A DNA stretch of 64,000 nt. Source: Bifidobacterium goeldii. Lineage in GTDB: Bacteria > Actinomycetota > Actinomycetes > Actinomycetales > Bifidobacteriaceae. This document shows, one piece after another, positions 34,016 to 43,395 of the stretch (position 1 is the stretch's first letter; each line of letters begins with the position of its first letter). The translations under genes and the position numbers were made by a program. Below the pieces are notes generated by a model that was not told where the DNA came from, did not search any database, and saw only the letters and a program-made list of their open reading frames with translations. The DNA is taken from NCBI RefSeq assembly GCF_003951095.1, contig NZ_QXGL01000004.1, forward strand, positions 62,001 through 126,000, in the 5' to 3' direction.

Positions 34016-34944
34016 CGTTCGCCTCCCAACACGAGCTTGCGGAAGCGGCGCATTGGCATAAGCTTGCGCTGCTTCGGATCCAACCAATGATTAATGCCGT
34101 CGCCGAGCACGTTGATAGCCACCACGGTGATCAGAATCATCGCGCCAGGAGCCAATGCACACAGTGGAGCCAGCTGAATCAAACCGCGCCCCTCTTCGAG
34201 CATGGCACCCCAATCGGAAGTTGGCGGCTGCACACCAAGGCCCAGGAAGCTCATGGCGGCCAAGTCAAGGATTGCGTAGCCAAGATCAAGCGTGCCTTGC
34301 ACGATCAGAGCCGGCACACAGTTCGGCAAAATCTCACGGAACATAATGTGTGCACTGCTGTAACCAATCGATTGCGCAGCTTCCACATACGTTTTGTTTT
34401 TCTCTACCAGTGCAACCGATCGCGTCAACCTAGCCAGCATTGGCACGTAGACAATACCCACAGCAACCACCGCGTTCGTCAGGCTACGGCCGAAAGCAGC
34501 GATCAGCAGGAAGGCAAGCAGCAAGCTCGGGAACGAAAGAATCACATCGCTAATGCGCATCAAGATCTTATCGAGCCATCCGCCAAAGTAGCCAGATGCC
34601 AAGCCGTATGGAATACCAATCACCATGCTGATAGCCACCACACCGATTGCAGAAAGCATGGTGGTACGCGAGCCGAAGAGTACACGGCTGAAAATATCGC
34701 GGCCGGTTTTATCAGTTCCCAGCAGGTGCGAGCCGGAAGGCGGCGACAGAATCGCGCCAAGAGAGACCTGATTCGGATCGTATGGGGCGATCACGTTCGC
34801 GAAAACTGCCGACAGCAGAATCAGAACGAGAACCACCGAGGAGACAATCACCGGAACAGTGAAGAATGACTTCCAGCTGCTGGAATTCTTCTTTACGCGG
34901 GACTTTTTCCCCGTCGTCGCGGTGTCGATAGTAGCGGCGGTCAT
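34012..34944 (-). CDS. dppC: Peptide ABC transporter permease (DppC/OppC type)
   Basis: A 310-residue inner-membrane permease with six hydrophobic segments. The N-terminal OppC-like periplasmic piece LGTDKTGRDIFSRVLFGSRT and the ATPase-coupling loop EAAQSIGYSSAHIMFREILPN are clear. Its start overlaps the dppB stop by 4 nt, as at every junction dppB-C-D-F, which implies coupled translation of the membrane complex. Confidence 0.92.
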   Translation of the reverse strand: MTAATIDTATTGKKSRVKKNSSSWKSFFTVPVIVSSVVLVLILLSAVFANVIAPYDPNQVSLGAILSPPSGSHLLGTDKTGRDIFSRVLFGSRTTMLSAIGVVAISMVIGIPYGLASGYFGGWLDKILMRISDVILSFPSLLLAFLLIAAFGRSLTNAVVAVGIVYVPMLARLTRSVALVEKNKTYVEAAQSIGYSSAHIMFREILPNCVPALIVQGTLDLGYAILDLAAMSFLGLGVQPPTSDWGAMLEEGRGLIQLAPLCALAPGAMILITVVAINVLGDGINHWLDPKQRKLMPMRRFRKLVLGGER

Positions 34945-35894
34945 TGGTCGCCTCCCTTACCTTCACGAATGCGCGGATCAATCAGTCCATAGACGAGATC
35001 CAAAATGGTTGAAATAGTCATAAACACGAACACGAGAAGCAGTGTTACTGCTTGCACCACGCCATAATCGCCGGCTTTCACGCCATCGATCAGCAGCGTG
35101 CCCACGCCCGGCAGCGAAAACACTGTTTCTACCAGCGCGGAACCAACCATCAAAATACCGATTTGCAAACCAAGCACAGTAATCACAGGAATCACTGCGT
35201 TCTTAAAGCAGTGCGCCCAAATCACACGACTGCGCGAAGCACCCTTAGCAGAAATCACCATGCTGTATTCACTGTTCAGCTGGTCTGCCATGCCACGTTC
35301 CATCATGCGCGAAATCAAAGCGATCATGGAAAAAGCCATGCAGACGGCCGGCAAGCTAATGCGCTGGAAATATTCACCCCAACCGTTGTAGCTACCAGTG
35401 AATGCAACGCCGGGCATGTAGGTGGAGAGGTACCAAATCATAAGAATACCGGTCAGGAACGGCGGGCAAGCGACAAGCACCAGTTCGATGATTGAGAGCA
35501 CAGTAGCGCTAACACTGTGCTGTTTAGCGCCGGTGTATACGCCTGCGGGAATAGCAATAACAATGGCGATCAGTGTTGCCAAAACAACAATGCCCAACGT
35601 GGTAGGCAGGCGCTGTGCAAGGAGCAGCGAGACCGGCTGGCGGTACTGGTAGCTCAGGCCGAAGTCTCCGTGCAGCATACCGCCGATCCAATCGACGTAT
35701 TGGGTGAGCACCGGCTTATCCAGTCCGAATTGACTGCGAATATTCGCGATGGTTGCCGGAGTGGACTGCTTGCCTCCAAGAATTACAGAAACCGGATCGG
35801 TTGGCCCAAGTCGTACGAGTCCAAAGATGATTACGCTCGTGCAAAACATCACAAAAACGTATTGAAGCAACTTGCTAACTACGAATCGTCTCAC
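34941..35894 (-). CDS. dppB: Peptide ABC transporter permease (DppB/OppB type)
   Basis: A 317-residue permease that begins (GTG) VRRFVVSKLLQYVFVMF, the family N-terminus, directly after GAGAGGGGGAACG. In-frame Met codons upstream give a non-family extension. The loop SAKGASRSRVIWAHCFKNAV is the ATPase-coupling EAA motif. It is the first gene of the transporter group; the operator-like AACCATT-N17-AATGGTT lies about 120 nt upstream. Confidence 0.9.
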   Translation of the reverse strand: MRRFVVSKLLQYVFVMFCTSVIIFGLVRLGPTDPVSVILGGKQSTPATIANIRSQFGLDKPVLTQYVDWIGGMLHGDFGLSYQYRQPVSLLLAQRLPTTLGIVVLATLIAIVIAIPAGVYTGAKQHSVSATVLSIIELVLVACPPFLTGILMIWYLSTYMPGVAFTGSYNGWGEYFQRISLPAVCMAFSMIALISRMMERGMADQLNSEYSMVISAKGASRSRVIWAHCFKNAVIPVITVLGLQIGILMVGSALVETVFSLPGVGTLLIDGVKAGDYGVVQAVTLLLVFVFMTISTILDLVYGLIDPRIREGKGGDQ

Positions 35895-36012
35895 CGTTCC
35901 CCCTCTCTTTGTCATCCCATTGCTGTGGTTTCGTCCGAGTATTAGAGGCGCCTGTTGCACGGGAGTAATAGGTAGATGAACAAACGCGAGAAAACGTAAT
36001 CCGCGTGTTACA

Positions 36013-36043
36013 AACCATTACGTTTCAGGGACTATAAATGGTT
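36013..36043 (-). promoter_or_regulatory. Operator-like inverted repeat upstream of the peptide transporter
   Basis: The second copy of AACCATT-N17-AATGGTT, about 119-149 nt before the dppB start, with flanks matching the copy at 26037-26067. The 308-bp gap 35895-36202 holds only this site and the formamidase terminator. Confidence 0.65.
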
Positions 36044-36110
36044 GAGCATCATTATGGGGGTATGCCAGCAAGGTGCAATGACGTACAGCAACAGGCACAA
36101 CAAAAAAAAT

Positions 36111-36162
36111 GTTTAAAACGTAACAAACCGGCGAAAAACCGCCGGTTTGTTACGTTTTAAAC
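36111..36162 (-). terminator. Terminator of the formamidase/acetamidase gene
   Basis: A perfect 23-bp stem (36111-36133 with 36140-36162) and a 6-nt loop, followed on the minus strand by ATTTTTTTTG. A strong intrinsic terminator that isolates the formamidase gene from dppB. Confidence 0.9.
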
Positions 36163-36202
36163 ATTAACTACCGCTGCTCAATGCAGCAATTACACGACTG
36201 CC

Positions 36203-37108
36203 TCACAGCGAAAAACCAATCGTATTCAGCACGCTCTTCGGCACCGCAAAGCGAACCGTACGCAGCGGATCGACCATCTGGCAGACTTCAACATTGGCAG
36301 AAATACTGAATAGCATGGTCAAATCGTGGACACTCCACTCAGTTTTTGCTGCAACAGCATCCACAACGAGGTGGACAGCCTTATCAGCAGCCTCATCCAG
36401 CGTCGGCGCAGAATAAATCACGCCAACTTCATCAGCCGTTTCATACCATGGCGTATCAATGCTCTCACCATCTTGCGGGTGAATAACGGTCAAACGAATC
36501 GTCGCCACACCGCCGATTTCTGCGCCAGACACACCAATCTCGCCATTGCCCATCGCCGCATGCATATCGCCGCACGCAAACAGTGCACCTTCCGTGTTCA
36601 CCGGGAAATACAGCGTGGTGCCAATCGTGTTCTTATTGGAATCCATATTGCCACCATGCGTGTTCGGCGTGCCACAGTTCACCGCCTCCCCAGCCGGAGC
36701 CACACCAATAACGCCAATCATCGGCTGAATCGGAATGCTGAGCTTGTCATCCCAAGCAACCTTGCCATCACCGACGGCAACCAAGTGGAAGTATTCCTTG
36801 TCAAACCGATCGCCAAGCACACCCTCGTTAGGACCCGTGCTGCACACTGCCTGCTTATTAAGCTCAATATCAAGAATCTCAGCCTTGAGCACATCACCCG
36901 GCTGAGCGCCCTTCACATAAATAGGGCCAGTAGCAGGATTAATAGCATCCCAGTCCAAGGTCTCCAAGCTGTCGTCATAGGATTTAATCTGCTCGGAGAA
37001 GCAATCCTGCGTGTGAATGCGCACAGTCTGCCCCGATTCGATAGTGAGCGCAGGCGCGTGCTGCTTGTCAAAAGCAAAGATCACGTGGTCATTCGACAGT
37101 TCGATCAT
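36203..37108 (-). CDS. Acetamidase/formamidase family protein
   Basis: A 301-residue cytoplasmic amidohydrolase of the FmdA/AmdA family, which splits formamide or acetamide to ammonia and the acid. Typical blocks are NPATGPIYVKGAQPGDVLKAEILDIEL, read here in pieces as PATGPIYVKGA and PGDVLKAEI, followed by GTPNTHGGNMDSNKN and FACGDMHAAMGNGEIGVSGAE. The start at MIELSNDHV follows AGGAAAGGAA. It precedes the peptide-transport genes on the same strand but has its own terminator. Ammonia release would fit a nitrogen-scavenging block. Confidence 0.87.
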   Translation of the reverse strand: MIELSNDHVIFAFDKQHAPALTIESGQTVRIHTQDCFSEQIKSYDDSLETLDWDAINPATGPIYVKGAQPGDVLKAEILDIELNKQAVCSTGPNEGVLGDRFDKEYFHLVAVGDGKVAWDDKLSIPIQPMIGVIGVAPAGEAVNCGTPNTHGGNMDSNKNTIGTTLYFPVNTEGALFACGDMHAAMGNGEIGVSGAEIGGVATIRLTVIHPQDGESIDTPWYETADEVGVIYSAPTLDEAADKAVHLVVDAVAAKTEWSVHDLTMLFSISANVEVCQMVDPLRTVRFAVPKSVLNTIGFSL

Positions 37109-37241
37109 CAGTTTGTTCCTTTCCTATTTCCTGATGAATGGTCATCATCACATCAGCGTCAGCACACACCATAGGACCGCAACGTTTCGATTGCAGAACG
37201 TGCAGGAATCGTCGAGTTTCATGGCGTGAGCGGGCATAACC

Positions 37242-38399
37242 ATGCAAGGCGCGACGACAATGGAAACCATGCCTGAATCCGTCATCATTACGATCGCCGC
37301 CATCATCGGCGTCATTGTTATTATTATGGCCGCCGTACTTGCAGTGCGCGCGCATCGCCGCAACCGCTTGGCAGCTAAACTCGTCGAACGCGACGACGAT
37401 CAGGTACATTACGCGTTCATCATCAACCCTTCTAAACCGCAGGCCGATGTCCGCCGCGCACACATCCAGCGTTTCTGCGCGGAAAAAGGGCTGACCGAAG
37501 TGGAATATATCGACACGCAGCTCGACAAGGATGGCCGCGCTTGCGCGCTCGAAGCACTTGAGCACGGCGCTGACGTAGTGGTGGCCGTCGGCGGTGATGG
37601 CACTGTGCGCACGGTGGCGAGCGCAGTCTCCGGCACAGGACACGCGATGGGTATTGTGCCGATTGGTACCGGTAACCTGTTCGCGCGCAATATGGGCATT
37701 CCGATTGACGATATTGACGCGGCGCTCACCGTCGCAACCTCGCACGGTTCGCGCCATGTGGATGTGGGCCGTTTGACGTTGCTTGATGATCCGAAGGAAG
37801 ATCACGGCCACGCGTTCTTGATTATTGCGGGTATTGGCTTCGATGCGCTAATGATTGACGAAACCGACCCGCAGTTGAAGAAGAACATTAGTTGGCTGGC
37901 GTATTTTGTGTCCGGCGTCAAGAACCTGTTCGCGCCGAAATATCGCGGCAATGTAACGGTTACGAGTGCGGATGGCAGTACGCACAGCACGCGCGGGCTC
38001 GTGTTCCGCACGTTTATGGCCGGCAATTGCGGCCAAATTCCAGTGTTTTCGCTGATGCCAGACGCTGCGTATGACGATGGCATTCTTGACTTTGAGATTA
38101 TCGACACGTCCGGCGGCATTATCGGCTGGGCGAACCTGTTCGGCGATGTGGTTCATCAGACGATTACCGGTAAAGCTGGTTCTAGCCCGCTCTCAACGAA
38201 TTCCAGTATTGATCAAATTCAAGGTGTGAGCGCGGAAATTACGCTCGAAAAGCCAGTGCTTGCGCAAGTTGATGGCGATATGCTCGGCGAGACGAGTCAT
38301 ATTCGCTTTAGTGTGGATAAGGCTGCGCTCTGCGTACGTGTGCCAGAAGTGTCGCCTGATTTTTCCGCGACCGGCATTATTCCGCCGATTAAGGACTAG
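37242..38399 (+). CDS. Diacylglycerol kinase-like lipid kinase
   Basis: A 385-residue protein with an N-terminal membrane segment (about 14-35, ITIAAIIGVIVIIMAAVLAV) and a DAGK catalytic domain. The nucleotide-binding GGDGTVRTVAS and the following GTGNLFARNMGIP are the family signature. Related enzymes phosphorylate diacylglycerol or similar lipids for membrane lipid recycling. The ATG at 37242 is used here; METMPES at 37260 is an equally possible start because AAGGCG lies before it. It diverges from the formamidase gene and converges on bglG. Confidence 0.88.
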   Translation: MQGATTMETMPESVIITIAAIIGVIVIIMAAVLAVRAHRRNRLAAKLVERDDDQVHYAFIINPSKPQADVRRAHIQRFCAEKGLTEVEYIDTQLDKDGRACALEALEHGADVVVAVGGDGTVRTVASAVSGTGHAMGIVPIGTGNLFARNMGIPIDDIDAALTVATSHGSRHVDVGRLTLLDDPKEDHGHAFLIIAGIGFDALMIDETDPQLKKNISWLAYFVSGVKNLFAPKYRGNVTVTSADGSTHSTRGLVFRTFMAGNCGQIPVFSLMPDAAYDDGILDFEIIDTSGGIIGWANLFGDVVHQTITGKAGSSPLSTNSSIDQIQGVSAEITLEKPVLAQVDGDMLGETSHIRFSVDKAALCVRVPEVSPDFSATGIIPPIKD

Positions 38400-38410
38400 C
38401 AGGGGCTGCT

Positions 38411-39259
38411 TTATTGCTTGCTCGCGTCTGCATCCGCGACAACGCGGGAAACATGCAATGCGAGATACGCGACTTCATCTTCGGTGAGATTGGTATCCAG
38501 TCGCAGCGCCACGATCGAGCCGATAATATCCGCGCAGCTCATCGCTTTCGGGTACGACTGTCGAATTGATTCGATAATCGGCTCAGGCTCTTTATCAAGC
38601 TGCTTACCCTGATGAATGCGCACAAACAGGTAGCGCAAGTGAGTAATAAAGCGGCCTACGTTAATACTGTGCTGGTCGAGTTTGACGCCGTAGGTCTGCT
38701 CGATGACGGCTAGCATTTGCTGGATGACGCCCGTCATCTTATACGTATCAGAAAGGTCGCCGGTCGCAAATCCGGCGTTCACAAGATGCAGCGCCAACGC
38801 GACTGTTTCACTCGGCGGCAGTTTGCAGTCAAGATGACGATTGAGCTCGCTGGCCAATGCTACAGCCTGCGCGTATTCAGTGGAATAGAGTGATTGTACT
38901 TCGGCTTGCAGCGGATATTCCACGACAACACCGTCGTGTGCGCGCCGCAATGCGCCGGTAACGTGATCGGCCAACGCCATGACGAGGGTGGGCTGCGATT
39001 CGATTTGATCAGCAAGTCCAACCTTCGCCATGGCGTCGGTCACCAGTCGAATGACTTCGGGCGGGATCTCTGACAGTAGTTCACCTACATGGTCAGGATC
39101 CCGTCCATCGGCGGGAACGAACACGCGGACAACTTTTGCGTCATCGACGTGCATGCCGGGTTTGGCTTGGAACCCCAAGCCGCGCCCTGTAGCGATCACT
39201 TCACGGTGACCGTCTTTAGCAAGCACGACATTGTTGTTAAAGACGCGAAGTATTTCCAC
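38411..39259 (-). CDS. BglG/LicT-type transcriptional antiterminator
   Basis: A 282-residue RNA-binding regulator. Residues 1-56 form the CAT domain (ILRVFNNNVVLAKDGHREVIATGRGLGF) that binds a RAT hairpin; two PTS-regulation domains follow, with His in DHVTGALRRAHDG, ASELNRHLDCKLPP, FITHLRYLFVRIHQG and LALHVSRVV. The PTS phosphorylates such histidines to control dimerisation. The start is GTG after GGAAGGAAC. It lies 24 nt downstream of the EIIBCA gene, whose leader holds a matching RAT and terminator at 41434-41497, so it should autoregulate this operon. Confidence 0.92.
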   Translation of the reverse strand: MEILRVFNNNVVLAKDGHREVIATGRGLGFQAKPGMHVDDAKVVRVFVPADGRDPDHVGELLSEIPPEVIRLVTDAMAKVGLADQIESQPTLVMALADHVTGALRRAHDGVVVEYPLQAEVQSLYSTEYAQAVALASELNRHLDCKLPPSETVALALHLVNAGFATGDLSDTYKMTGVIQQMLAVIEQTYGVKLDQHSINVGRFITHLRYLFVRIHQGKQLDKEPEPIIESIRQSYPKAMSCADIIGSIVALRLDTNLTEDEVAYLALHVSRVVADADASKQ

Positions 39260-39283
39260 GACGTTCCTTCCAGCCGAACGACA

Positions 39284-41371
39284 TCAGTGCTGGATATCCA
39301 GCACCGCGTCGCCGGCCTTAACGTCGATATCCGTCTTCGGGGTAACGCCAGCCAGTGCGGCAGTGTTCAGCACCGTCATCAGAGTGGTGGTGCTAAATCC
39401 AGCTTCCCTGACCTTATCAAAATCGACGGTCACCAGAGTGTCGCCGGCGTTAACGCGCTGGTTAGCAGCCACAGCCACAGCGAAGCCTTCGCCGTTCATC
39501 TTGACCGTGTCGATACCGACGTGCACGAGCACCTCGACGCCATCATCGGACTTGATACCGAATGCGTGGCCAGTCTCAGCAACGGTCTGCAGCACACCGG
39601 AGATCGGCGCGACGATCGTGGAGTCGGAGGGCTGAATGCCAACGCCTTCGCCCAGTGCGCGGGAAGCGAACACCGGGTCGCCGGTCTCGTCGAGGGAGAT
39701 CACGTGACCGGAAACCGGGGCACCAACCGTGTCGGTTGCCACAGCGGCAGGCGCTTCAGCAACAGCGGTTGCAGTGGCAGCAGCAGGAGCAGCAGCCGGG
39801 GCTGCAGCAGCCTGAGCTTCGAGCTCACGGTCAGCCTTCTCCTGAGCTTGGCGTTCCTTGAGTTCAGCCTTCTGCTCCGGGGTGCGGTAATCGAACGTGA
39901 TCACCAGGAACATAGCCAGGAAGAACGCAACAGCGATGGACACGCCATACACCCACATCTGGTTGAAGACCGGGACGGTCAGCAGCGAGGTGAAGGCGAA
40001 GGTGGTGGTGGTCACGCCGCGCACGCCAGCGGAGGACGGGAACAGCCAGCCGAGAACAGCGATCACCACACCGCCAGTGCCGCAGGCGATCAGCATACGG
40101 GAGTAGATGAGCTTGTAGCGCAGGTGGATACCGTACAGGCTCGGCTCGGAAACACCACCGAGCAGGCCAGCGGCGAGAGCACCGATGGAGGTCTGGCGCA
40201 TCTGGTCATCCTTATCGCGGATGGACAGGAACAGCACACCAGCAGTGGTACCGAAGCAGGCGAAGTTCCACACGCCCATCGGGCCCTGGATGAAGTCGTA
40301 GCCAAGCGTCTGAATGTTCATAAGCATCAGAGCGTTGAGCGGCCAGTGCAGACCCAGCGGCACGAGGAACGGGTAGAGCAGCGGGATAGCGATAGCGAAG
40401 ATGAACGGAGCGTGAGTGTTCATCCAGGACAGGCCAACACCAAGGCCGTTACCAGCCCACACGCCGATAGGACCAATGAGGTAAGCGGTCAGAGCGCCGA
40501 CGATGATCATCGAGAAGAACGGCAGGAACACGAGCTGCACGCTTTCGGGGATGATCTTCTTGAGCCCGTGGTACACGAGGGCGAGCACGGCGGCCATCAG
40601 CAGCGGCACGAACACGTTGCCGGAGTAGTCGGACAGCTGCATCGGCAGGCCGAACACAGTAGCAGTGCAGGACGTGGTGCCCAGCGTGGTGTTCTTGACG
40701 CAATCGACAGCGTCGCCCCACTTCTTAGCGTCGCCCAGCTCAGCGAACTGCGGGGTCATGAGGATTGCCATGATGGAGCCGCCCAGCCACGGATCAACCT
40801 TGAGCTTCTTAGCAGCGTTGTAGGCAACCATGATCGGCAGGAAGTAGAACACGCCCTTCCAGATAGCCTGCACGAACACGAGGCTAATGGTGGCGGTTTC
40901 ACTCTCGATCACGCCGAGGGAGATGAACAGGTTAACAAGCGCGATGATGATGGATGCGCCGAGCAGGACGCCCAGGATCGGGCGGAACGAGTCAGCCAGG
41001 TATTCGAAGAACGAATCCAGCCATGCAACCTTGCCGCGAACACCCTGCTTACGCTTAGCGGCCTTGAGTTCATCATTGGACATCTCACCATTGCTGGAGG
41101 CCTTGGCAGCGCCGCCGATGGACGCCATCTCAGGCAGGTGCATGATCTCCTCGTACATGGAGGCAACAGCGCCTCCGATGACGACCTGGTAACGGTCACC
41201 GCTCTGCGGCACGGCACCGAGCACACCCTTCATGGTGTCCAGACGGTGCTGGTCGACCTTGCCAGCATCGACGAGCTCGAAACGCAGGCGCGTGGCGCAG
41301 TGCGTCAGGCTCTTGACATTGGCAGGGCCACCGATTGCAGCAATAATCTGCGATGCTGTGGATTCAGCCAT
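39284..41371 (-). CDS. PTS glucose/beta-glucoside-type transporter, EIIBCA
   Basis: A 695-residue sugar phosphotransferase permease. Order of domains: EIIB (Cys25 in SLTHCATRLRF), EIIC membrane domain (about 110-500), an Ala-rich linker, then EIIA near the C-terminus (EVLVHVGIDTVKMNGEG, with the phospho-accepting His). It takes up and phosphorylates a sugar, probably glucose or a beta-glucoside; the domain order B-C-A is that of glucoside permeases, but no glycosidase gene is adjacent. The start at MAESTASQ follows AAGGAAAAAGGG. Expression is controlled by the leader RAT/terminator and the BglG protein downstream. Confidence 0.93.
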   Translation of the reverse strand: MAESTASQIIAAIGGPANVKSLTHCATRLRFELVDAGKVDQHRLDTMKGVLGAVPQSGDRYQVVIGGAVASMYEEIMHLPEMASIGGAAKASSNGEMSNDELKAAKRKQGVRGKVAWLDSFFEYLADSFRPILGVLLGASIIIALVNLFISLGVIESETATISLVFVQAIWKGVFYFLPIMVAYNAAKKLKVDPWLGGSIMAILMTPQFAELGDAKKWGDAVDCVKNTTLGTTSCTATVFGLPMQLSDYSGNVFVPLLMAAVLALVYHGLKKIIPESVQLVFLPFFSMIIVGALTAYLIGPIGVWAGNGLGVGLSWMNTHAPFIFAIAIPLLYPFLVPLGLHWPLNALMLMNIQTLGYDFIQGPMGVWNFACFGTTAGVLFLSIRDKDDQMRQTSIGALAAGLLGGVSEPSLYGIHLRYKLIYSRMLIACGTGGVVIAVLGWLFPSSAGVRGVTTTTFAFTSLLTVPVFNQMWVYGVSIAVAFFLAMFLVITFDYRTPEQKAELKERQAQEKADRELEAQAAAAPAAAPAAATATAVAEAPAAVATDTVGAPVSGHVISLDETGDPVFASRALGEGVGIQPSDSTIVAPISGVLQTVAETGHAFGIKSDDGVEVLVHVGIDTVKMNGEGFAVAVAANQRVNAGDTLVTVDFDKVREAGFSTTTLMTVLNTAALAGVTPKTDIDVKAGDAVLDIQH

Positions 41372-41433
41372 CCCTTTTTCCTTCCGTGAATCTTCCTGTG
41401 ATTCATCCGCTCGCAAGGCTGCAGAAAACAAAA

Positions 41434-41475
41434 AAGACCTGGGGTATAGATATGGCTATCCGTACCTCAGGTCTT
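41434..41475 (-). terminator. Leader terminator of the PTS operon
   Basis: On the minus strand AAGACCTGAGGTA pairs with TACCCCAGGTCTT (one G-T position) and runs into TTTTTTG. It lies about 60-100 nt ahead of the EIIBCA start codon, and its 5' arm overlaps the 3' end of the RAT hairpin, so the two structures exclude each other. Confidence 0.85.
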
Positions 41476-41497
41476 GCGTCTTGTGGACTTGCAACCC
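41470..41497 (-). promoter_or_regulatory. RAT ribonucleic antiterminator for BglG/LicT binding
   Basis: On the minus strand GGGTTGCAAGTC-CACAA-GACGCAAGACC folds with the known RAT layout: GG/CC at the base, an asymmetric internal loop, TTGC/GCAA, a second asymmetric loop (AA), GTC/GAC, and a small apical loop. Its last six bases are the 5' arm of the terminator. Confidence 0.75.
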
Positions 41498-41642
41498 TGC
41501 AATTGAATCGGTTTTAGCATACGATGGAATTGACAGGTTGACAAGCATGGCGTGTCGAAAACGTTGTCATTTCTTTTGTGGCCCTCAAAATGGCCAAATA
41601 CCAACCGTAATCAATCACGTTAAGAACAAAAAATTACAATTG

Positions 41643-41672
41643 TTTACATTAAAGCCATTCTGTCGCTAGGAT
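41643..41672 (+). promoter_or_regulatory. Possible promoter of pgm
   Basis: TTTACA-N18-TAGGAT ends 20 nt before the pgm start codon. The match is partial. The rest of the 321-bp gap 41372-41692 is the PTS leader with its switch and AT-rich sequence. Confidence 0.35.
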
Positions 41673-41692
41673 TCCGTGGCAAAATAGAAAGC

Positions 41693-43369
41693 ATGGTAGC
41701 AAACAATGCGGGCCTTCCCGCCACCCCAGCTGATCTGATCAACGTCGACGAAGTTATCGGCAAGTACTATGACCTCGTCCCCGACCCGTCTGTTCCCGAG
41801 CAGCGTGTCATCTTCGGCACCTCCGGTCACCGCGGATCGTCCCTGAAGACCTCGTTCAACGAGGCTCACATCGTCGCTATTTCTCAGGCTATCGCCGAAT
41901 ACCGTAAGAAGGCCGGTGTTACTGGACCGCTCTACCTCGGTTCCGATACGCACGCGCTGTCTGACCCAGCCAAGAAGACCGCTATCGAGGTGCTGGTCGC
42001 CAACGGCGTGCACGTGCGCATCGATTCGCGCGGCGACTTCGTGCCAACCCCAGTCGTCTCCCAGGCAATCCTGACTCACAACCGTGCTGCCGACGGCACC
42101 CAGCGCTTCACTGGCGAAGGTCTGGCCGATGGCATCGTTGTCACCCCGTCTCACAACCCGCCTACTGATGGTGGTTTCAAGTACGATCCAGTCACTGGTG
42201 GCCCGGCTCCGGCTGACGTGACGAACGCGATCGCTGCGCGCGCCAACGAGCTGCTCGGCGACTACAAGTCCGTCAAGCGCGTGCCGTACGAGGAAGCCAT
42301 CAAGTCCGAGTACGTTGAAGGCTTCGACTTCCGCGATCACTACGTTTCCGATCTTGGCAACGTGATCGATTTCGACGTCATTCGCAACTCCGGCGTGCGT
42401 CTGGGCATTGACCCGCTGGGCGGCGCTTCTGTCAACTACTGGCCGCTCGTCAACGAGAAGTACGGTCTGAACATTGGCGTGGTACGTCCGGAAGTCGACC
42501 CGACGTGGCGCTTCATGACCATCGACCATGATGGCAAGATCCGTATGGATCCGTCTTCCCCGTACGCAATGAAGGGTCTGGTGGACCAGCTCAACGCCGG
42601 CGCATGGGATAAGTACGATCTGGTGGGCGGCACCGACCCGGATGCCGACCGTCACGGCATTGTGTGCCCGAACTGGGGCGTGATGAACCCGAACCACTAC
42701 ATCGCCGTGTGCGTGGAGTACCTGTTCGGTGGCAACCGCCCGGGCTGGCCGGAGGGTGCAGCCGTTGGTAAGACGCTCGTCTCCTCCTCCCTGATCGACC
42801 GCGTGGCCGCTTCGATCAACGCGAAGGTCATCGAAGTTCCGGTGGGCTTCAAGTGGTTCGTTGACCCGCTGTTCAAGGGTGAAGTTGCGTTCGGTGGCGA
42901 GGAGAGCTCCGGCATGAGCTTCCTGCGTCGCGACGGCCGCATTTGGACCACCGATAAGGATGGTCTGATTCCTGATCTGCTGGCTGCTGAGATCACCGGT
43001 AAGACCGGCAAGAACCCGGCTCAGCTGCACCAGGAGCAGGTTGAGCGCTTTGGCGAGAGCTGGTACAAGCGTGTTGACACGCCGACCACGCTCGAGCAGA
43101 AGCAGAAGTTCGCCAAGCTCACTGGCGATGACGTAACCGCCACGCAGCTCGCCGGCGAGGACATCACCGCTAAGCTGACCGAAGCACCGGGCAACCACGC
43201 TAAGATCGGCGGTCTGAAGGTCACTACCAAGGACAACTGGTTCGCAGCTCGCCCGTCTGGCACTGAGAACATCTACAAGGTGTACGCCGAGTCCTTCGAG
43301 TCTCCTGAGGCCCTCGACAAGGTCCTCGCTGAGGCCACCGAGGTTGTTGATAAGGCACTCGCTGAGTAG
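41693..43369 (+). CDS. pgm: Phosphoglucomutase (alpha-D-glucose phosphate-specific)
   Basis: Interconverts glucose-1-phosphate and glucose-6-phosphate, linking glycogen and galactose use to central metabolism. The 558-residue protein carries the active serine loop [17 protein letters not shown] (Ser153), the magnesium loop [10 protein letters not shown], the sugar-binding GGEESSG and the C-terminal phosphate-binding [11 protein letters not shown]. Length and blocks match the Pgm group rather than phosphomannomutase. Ribosome site AGAAAGC is modest. Codon use is strongly biased, as for a highly expressed gene. Confidence 0.95.
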   Translation: MVANNAGLPATPADLINVDEVIGKYYDLVPDPSVPEQRVIFGTSGHRGSSLKTSFNEAHIVAISQAIAEYRKKAGVTGPLYLGSDTHALSDPAKKTAIEVLVANGVHVRIDSRGDFVPTPVVSQAILTHNRAADGTQRFTGEGLADGIVVTPSHNPPTDGGFKYDPVTGGPAPADVTNAIAARANELLGDYKSVKRVPYEEAIKSEYVEGFDFRDHYVSDLGNVIDFDVIRNSGVRLGIDPLGGASVNYWPLVNEKYGLNIGVVRPEVDPTWRFMTIDHDGKIRMDPSSPYAMKGLVDQLNAGAWDKYDLVGGTDPDADRHGIVCPNWGVMNPNHYIAVCVEYLFGGNRPGWPEGAAVGKTLVSSSLIDRVAASINAKVIEVPVGFKWFVDPLFKGEVAFGGEESSGMSFLRRDGRIWTTDKDGLIPDLLAAEITGKTGKNPAQLHQEQVERFGESWYKRVDTPTTLEQKQKFAKLTGDDVTATQLAGEDITAKLTEAPGNHAKIGGLKVTTKDNWFAARPSGTENIYKVYAESFESPEALDKVLAEATEVVDKALAE

Positions 43370-43395
43370 TGCGCCTGCGGATCACCTGATCATCG

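Noticed and set aside
39089-41389. A 766-codon plus-strand frame opposite bglG and the PTS gene
   Set aside because: His/Glu-rich shadow spanning two real genes on the other strand.
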